Below are positions 61,057 to 64,000 of a stretch of DNA of 64,000 nucleotides, piece by piece (positions within the stretch are counted from its first letter, which is position 1; every line of letters starts with the position of its first letter). The notes below the pieces were generated by a model. That model saw nothing but the letters and a program-made list of their open reading frames with translations. It had not been told where the DNA came from and did not search any database. The translations under genes were made by a program, and so were the position numbers. The stretch comes from an uncultured Flavobacteriaceae bacterium (GTDB lineage Bacteria > Bacteroidota > Bacteroidia > Flavobacteriales > Flavobacteriaceae): positions 186,001-250,000 of the forward strand of contig CANNAC010000004.1 of the NCBI GenBank assembly GCA_947502495.1. Reading direction: 5' to 3'.

Positions 61057-61626
61057 TTATTTATTGAATAAGTCAATTGTTTTTTCGAGTGCTTTGTCAA
61101 AATTATCCCAAGAATCTTGCGAGGATAAATCCGTAGTAATAAATGTTTTATTGAATTTAGATAAGAGCGTAAGATAGACATAACCACCAATCATTAGTTG
61201 AAGCGCATGGTTAAGCGAACTATCTTTATCTGAAATGGAAAATACTTTATCTATTTGTTGATTACTAAACTTGAATAGATCACGAGTTGCATCATTGTTT
61301 TCTAACAATTGCCAACGTAAAATCTCTTGGGTTAGTTTATTTTCACGAAGCTCTTTTGTACCTGATTTAGCAAAATCCTTAACGCTTTCAACCGTTTCTA
61401 AATCGTTATTTTGAAGCGTTAACAGCGTTTTAAAAAAATCTCCTTTTTTTGCTAGTTGTAATAGTAGTCCTTGTAAACCTCCAAAATAACGGTAAATAAG
61501 TTCTTTAGAAACACCCGCTTTTTTAGCTATGGCATTGATCCCAACTGCTTGTGGTCCTTTTTCTTCCAAAAGGCTTAAAAAACTTTCATATATTTTTGAT
61601 TCGGTCGCAGCTCTATCTTTTTTCAT
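61057..61626 (-). CDS. TetR/AcrR-family transcription regulator
   Basis: 189 residues. The N-terminal helix-turn-helix is ESFLSLLEEKGPQAVGINAI with AKKAGVSKELIYRYFGGLQG, the usual TetR pattern. The C-terminal ligand domain is not close to a named subgroup. Its ATG overlaps the stop codon of the transglutaminase gene by one base, so the two are translationally coupled and the regulator probably controls its own operon. Ligand unknown. Confidence 0.87.
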   Translation of the reverse strand: MKKDRAATESKIYESFLSLLEEKGPQAVGINAIAKKAGVSKELIYRYFGGLQGLLLQLAKKGDFFKTLLTLQNNDLETVESVKDFAKSGTKELRENKLTQEILRWQLLENNDATRDLFKFSNQQIDKVFSISDKDSSLNHALQLMIGGYVYLTLLSKFNKTFITTDLSSQDSWDNFDKALEKTIDLFNK

Positions 61627-62288
61627 TATAATTCATTTAGGTTTAAAACCATTCCCAATTCAATATTACTGGTGTGTAATGCAGGGTAAGTTTCCTTCAT
61701 TAAATCAAACATATATAAAAGAGGAACGTGGTCAAAGGTTCCATAATCTTCTAAATATTCCATAAACGCCGTGTTGCCAGAATTATCGAACGATTGAAAT
61801 AGAGAATCGTTGATGCCATCAAAGTCTAAAGGAGCTACATTTAATTTTTCACACAGTGTTTTATTAAAAGCCGGAGTTGCTTTCACCCATTTATCATTTA
61901 AGAATATTTCAACATAACCATGAGGAACCAATACATCGTTGCCAAATTTCTCAACAATATCTTCCACAGCAATATGATTTTTTACTTTCGACAAACCTAA
62001 ACGTGCTGGTATGTTTTTACCACGTAAAACACTTATTAAAAGGATCGCTTTATCCAAACAATGGCCCGAAGTATGTTTGCAAATTTCGGATGCTTTCCAA
62101 TCTTTTTCAATTAAACTAAAACGATAGGGGTTATATAACCAAGTATCTCGTATGTAATAGTACGCGTTTAGAGTGAAATCAAAGGAAGAGATTTGTGAAT
62201 CGCCATTATTGATCTTTTCTATTAAGTGCTTTATAACGTCTGAGGTATAATCAAAATTACTGTTTGCTTCTAAAAAAGTAGGTTCCAT
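61626..62288 (-). CDS. transglutaminase-like protein (ATPAF subgroup)
   Basis: 220 residues. The nucleophile Cys is in TSGHCLDKAILLISVLRGKN and the His in VPHGYVEIFLN; the place of the third residue reads WVKATPAFN, with Thr where many family members have Asp. The KATPAF variant occurs in a recognised group of bacterial transglutaminase-like proteins, so this is not a simple loss. The C-terminal MEYLEDYGTFDHVPL is also typical. It is cytoplasmic by lack of signal and coupled to the TetR gene. Reaction unknown. Confidence 0.8.
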   Translation of the reverse strand: MEPTFLEANSNFDYTSDVIKHLIEKINNGDSQISSFDFTLNAYYYIRDTWLYNPYRFSLIEKDWKASEICKHTSGHCLDKAILLISVLRGKNIPARLGLSKVKNHIAVEDIVEKFGNDVLVPHGYVEIFLNDKWVKATPAFNKTLCEKLNVAPLDFDGINDSLFQSFDNSGNTAFMEYLEDYGTFDHVPLLYMFDLMKETYPALHTSNIELGMVLNLNEL

Positions 62289-62733
62289 AAAATTCTTAGT
62301 AATACTAGGTTAATTGTTGTCTTGTTGTGATTTGTTTCTTTTAAAACGGAAGTGTTTTTACGATTACATCTTCTTTCTTTTACCAATATAAGTTTTTTAT
62401 GGCAACATGTAACCATGTGGTCACATATATTATTGTTAAGTATGTTATCAGGAAATATTAGCTTAAGAAGCTTCAAGGAAATAGGAAGGAATCCTGTAAT
62501 TTGGAAGTACACCCGAGGAATAAACTCATAAAACTGGAAAGGAATACCTATATGAGAATCTAAAGGAAGGTATACGAAATATAAATACTACTTTATTTTG
62601 TTGGAAAACAGTAATAGATTAGCCAAATACGTTTTTAGTTATTGGATGATTTGTTAACGTGTTATCTATTTACTGCGTGGCTATGGAGCTTTTTAAAGAA
62701 TGTGATGGAGTAGTAATAAGATGTTCTAAAATG
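62289..62733. other. 445-base gene-free stretch
   Basis: A/T-rich sequence between the transglutaminase start and the tRNA-Lys terminator. Reading frames of up to ~80 codons exist on the minus strand but their products look random (Asn/Leu/Cys-rich, no domain character). No promoter with a good -33/-7 pair was found for the transglutaminase-TetR pair. Confidence 0.45.
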
Positions 62734-62768
62734 AAAAAACCTTGACAATCATAAGATTATCAAGGTTT
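62734..62768 (-). terminator. terminator after the first tRNA-Lys gene
   Basis: AAACCTTGA.AATC pairs with GATT.TCAAGGTTT around TTAT and is followed by TTTTTT on the minus strand. A small CGGAAT-GA-ATTCCG palindrome (62775-62788) lies between it and the tRNA. Confidence 0.8.
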
Positions 62769-62790
62769 ACGTTTCGGAATGAATTCCGAT

Positions 62791-62866
62791 TGGTGACCGG
62801 GCTGGGGCTCGAACCCAGGACCCTCTCCTTAAAAGGGAGATGCTCTACCAACTGAGCTACCAGGTC
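62791..62866 (-). tRNA. tRNA-Lys, anticodon TTT (copy with encoded CCA)
   Basis: 73 bases plus an encoded CCA (62793-62791). Acceptor GACCTGG/CCCGGTC with discriminator A and one U-C mismatch at pair 5-68; D arm GCTC..GAGC; anticodon stem TCTCC/GGAGA with loop CTTTTAA; T arm CTGGG/CCCAG with TTCGAGC. Same sequence as the copy at 63027-63099. Has its own consensus promoter. Confidence 0.95.
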
Positions 62867-62893
62867 ATTCTTGTTTTCGCCGTAACGAGGTTG

Positions 62894-62923
62894 CAAATAT
62901 AGAAAGTTTTATTAATAAAACAA
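62894..62923 (-). promoter_or_regulatory. promoter of the first tRNA-Lys gene
   Basis: On the minus strand TTG (62923-62921), a 19-base spacer and TATATTTG (62901-62894), a full consensus. Confidence 0.8.
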
Positions 62924-62941
62924 TACTTTTTAGGTGGTAGT

Positions 62942-62968
62942 GCGTCTACCAATTCCGAAAACATGCGG
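62942..62968 (-). pseudogene. decayed fragment of tRNA-Leu
   Basis: GCGTCTACCAATTCCG at 62942-62957 is identical to 60857-60872 in the tRNA-Leu gene (16 of 16), and the next bases (ATGCGG) keep a weak match to its 5' end. The rest of the tRNA is missing. It lies behind the terminator of the second tRNA-Lys gene, as the intact tRNA-Leu lies behind a similar hairpin. Confidence 0.6.
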
Positions 62969-62991
62969 AAAATTAAAAAAGCGCAATACAT

Positions 62992-63024
62992 AAAAAAAAA
63001 GTTAAGCACTTGCTTAACTTTTTT
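62992..63024 (-). terminator. terminator after the second tRNA-Lys gene
   Basis: GTTAAGC, four bases, GCTTAAC, with A/T runs on both sides, nine T residues on the minus strand. Confidence 0.8.
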
Positions 63025-63026
63025 AG

Positions 63027-63099
63027 TGACCGGGCTGGGGCTCGAACCCAGGACCCTCTCCTTAAAAGGGAGATGCTCTACCAACTGAGCTACCAGGTC
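63027..63099 (-). tRNA. tRNA-Lys, anticodon TTT (copy without encoded CCA)
   Basis: 73 bases, identical in the tRNA body to the copy at 62794-62866, including the U-C mismatch at pair 5-68. ACT follows the discriminator base, so CCA must be added after transcription. It has its own promoter. The sequence upstream of both copies is also closely similar, marking a tandem duplication. Confidence 0.95.
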
Positions 63100-63125
63100 A
63101 TTTTTGGCTCGCTGTAACGAGGGTG

Positions 63126-63155
63126 CAAATATAGAAGGTTTTATTAATAAAACAA
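63126..63155 (-). promoter_or_regulatory. promoter of the second tRNA-Lys gene
   Basis: On the minus strand TTG (63155-63153), a 19-base spacer and TATATTTG (63133-63126), a full consensus, copy of the promoter at 62894-62923. Confidence 0.8.
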
Positions 63156-63241
63156 TGCTTTTAATTAATTTTTTTTATTTTTTTTTTGTTTTTTTGCCAA
63201 GCAATTATGTATGTTTTTAATAATCAATTTATAACGTCGAA

Positions 63242-63760
63242 ATGATAATAGTTTTACTTGGGTATATGGCATCTGGAAAATCCTATTTTGGGAAGAAAAT
63301 AGCAGATATTTTAGAATATGAGTTTGTAGATTTAGATGAATTTATAGAAAAAGAAGAAAATACAACCATTAAAGAACTGTTTTCAAGCAAAGGAGAAATC
63401 TATTTCAGAAAAAAAGAACATGATTATTTGAAAAAACTAGTTTCTACTAAAACAAAAACGGTAATTAGTTTGGGAGGAGGAACACCTTGTTATGGAAATA
63501 ATATGGACTTGCTTTTAAATAATGCTAAGGTTCAAACATTTTACTTACAAGTTACAATTCCAAATTTGGTAGAAAGAGTGCTAAGTGAAACAGATAAAAG
63601 ACCGTTAATTTCTCATCTTAAAACAAAAGAAGAATTAATGGAGTTTATTGGTAAGCACCTTTTCGAAAGACTTGGATATTATTCGCAAGCAGAACATACT
63701 GTGGACGCCAATAAAAATGAAAAGGAAGTTTTAGAATCTATTATTAAACAATTACTTTAA
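63242..63760 (+). CDS. aroK: shikimate kinase
   Basis: 172 residues, the family size. Walker A is LLGYMASGKSYFGKKIA near residue 5; the shikimate-binding DLDEFIEKEE and YFRKKEHDYL follow, then ISLGGGTPCY and the lid Arg region SETDKRPLI. It phosphorylates shikimate with ATP in aromatic amino acid synthesis. No other aro gene is in the window. Its 3' end faces the phosphoribosyltransferase gene, seven bases apart. Confidence 0.95.
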   Translation: MIIVLLGYMASGKSYFGKKIADILEYEFVDLDEFIEKEENTTIKELFSSKGEIYFRKKEHDYLKKLVSTKTKTVISLGGGTPCYGNNMDLLLNNAKVQTFYLQVTIPNLVERVLSETDKRPLISHLKTKEELMEFIGKHLFERLGYYSQAEHTVDANKNEKEVLESIIKQLL

Positions 63761-63766
63761 AAAAGC

Positions 63767-64000
63767 TTCAAAATTGTTTCCTTCTAAAACAACATCAATA
63801 TGTTCGTGTAATGAAGTAGAAAGTGAAATCCCCTTAAAATCGGCTTTTACTGGGTACTTTTTGTGGTTTCTATTTACCAATACCGCAGTTTTAAATTGTT
63901 TTAATGGTACATCCAAAAAATGTTTAACGCCATATACTAAAGTAGTGCCGCTATTTAGTACATCATCTATTAAGATAACAGATTTATTTGTGTAATCTGT
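63767..64000 (-). CDS. phosphoribosyltransferase, 3' part only, with possible frameshift at the C-terminus
   Basis: The last 77 codons of a gene that continues past the window. SVILIDDVLNSGTTLVYG is the PRPP-binding loop of type I phosphoribosyltransferases (PyrR-like). The frame ends at a TGA after LEGKQF. In the next frame the sequence reads EGNNFEAFLK and then TAA at 63753-63751, which looks like the normal family end; removing one G of a GGG run near 63779-63781 would join the two. So either a true one-base insertion shortened the tail by a few residues or there is a sequence error. Substrate (uracil, hypoxanthine or pyrR-like regulation) unknown. Confidence 0.8.

Noticed and set aside
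61626-62288. Arylamine N-acetyltransferase as identity of the transglutaminase-like protein
   Set aside because: It has a Cys and His in similar order, but the lengths and the ATPAF block fit the transglutaminase-like group, not NATs.
62270-62512. 80-codon minus-strand frame upstream of the transglutaminase gene
   Set aside because: Composition is unlike a real protein (Asn, Leu, Cys and Lys runs without a fold pattern), and it overlaps the start of the transglutaminase gene.

Overview
The window looks like a stretch of chromosome from a marine-type member of the Flavobacteriaceae (Bacteroidota). The evidence is a low-GC sequence, promoters of the Bacteroidetes form (TTG, 17-21 nt, TAnnTTTG/A), no clear Shine-Dalgarno sites, many TTG start codons in a TTGAA context, proteins with type IX secretion (T9SS) sorting tails, a PorV/PorQ-like protein, LRR/LamG surface proteins and a 'propeller + Y_Y_Y' histidine kinase. 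No phage, insertion sequence or CRISPR array was seen. Exact genus cannot be set from this alone.

Layout. (1) 1-12768, plus strand: a surface polysaccharide cluster. It has five GT4 glycosyltransferases, one GT2 glycosyltransferase, two SAM methyltransferases, a sulfotransferase-like protein, a transglutaminase-like protein, an O-antigen-ligase/polymerase-like membrane protein and, last, the polyprenyl-phosphate sugar-1-phosphate transferase that would start the glycan. The cluster continues upstream of base 1. (2) 12865-25466, housekeeping envelope and repair genes: DUF4105 protein, PorV/PorQ-like protein, phosphatidylserine synthase, TerC, an SPFH protein paired with a 58-residue ribbon-helix-helix protein, LptB, an AhpD-like protein, TatC, arabinose-5-phosphate isomerase, RecQ and a cyclophilin-FKBP fusion. 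(3) 25693-39426: mixed genes including a TPR lipoprotein, BstA/DinB protein, divergent oxyR-dps, DUF2141, a TRIC-type channel, M3 peptidase, a secreted-type cyclophilin back to back with a Nudix hydrolase, a PlsC-like acyltransferase, an ECF sigma factor with a membrane partner, and NDH-2. (4) 39535-45758: a T9SS cargo protein and an operon of three SurA-type chaperones plus a MoxR ATPase. (5) 46189-53573: AcnB and AcnA aconitases separated by a structured non-coding element, then a Crp/Fnr regulator and a lipoprotein with two RskA-like domains. (6) 53656-60664: a TlpA-like thioredoxin, a small lipoprotein, a large LamG/LRR T9SS protein and a LytTR two-component system. (7) 60785-63155: a rearranged tRNA locus (Leu-GAG and two Lys-TTT copies) around a TetR regulator and a transglutaminase, then aroK and the 3' part of a phosphoribosyltransferase gene.

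The most interesting signals are small and non-coding: a perfect palindrome placed like a class II activator site between the Crp/Fnr gene and the RskA-like lipoprotein gene; an inverted repeat over the promoter of the SPFH/RHH pair; a folded ~155-base element between the two aconitase genes; a tRNA-Leu whose leader and trailer can pair into a long extra stem; a decayed tRNA-Leu fragment between duplicated tRNA-Lys genes; and a duplicated T9SS gene end left behind downstream of a small lipoprotein gene. All were found by eye; none was tested by database search or folding software.
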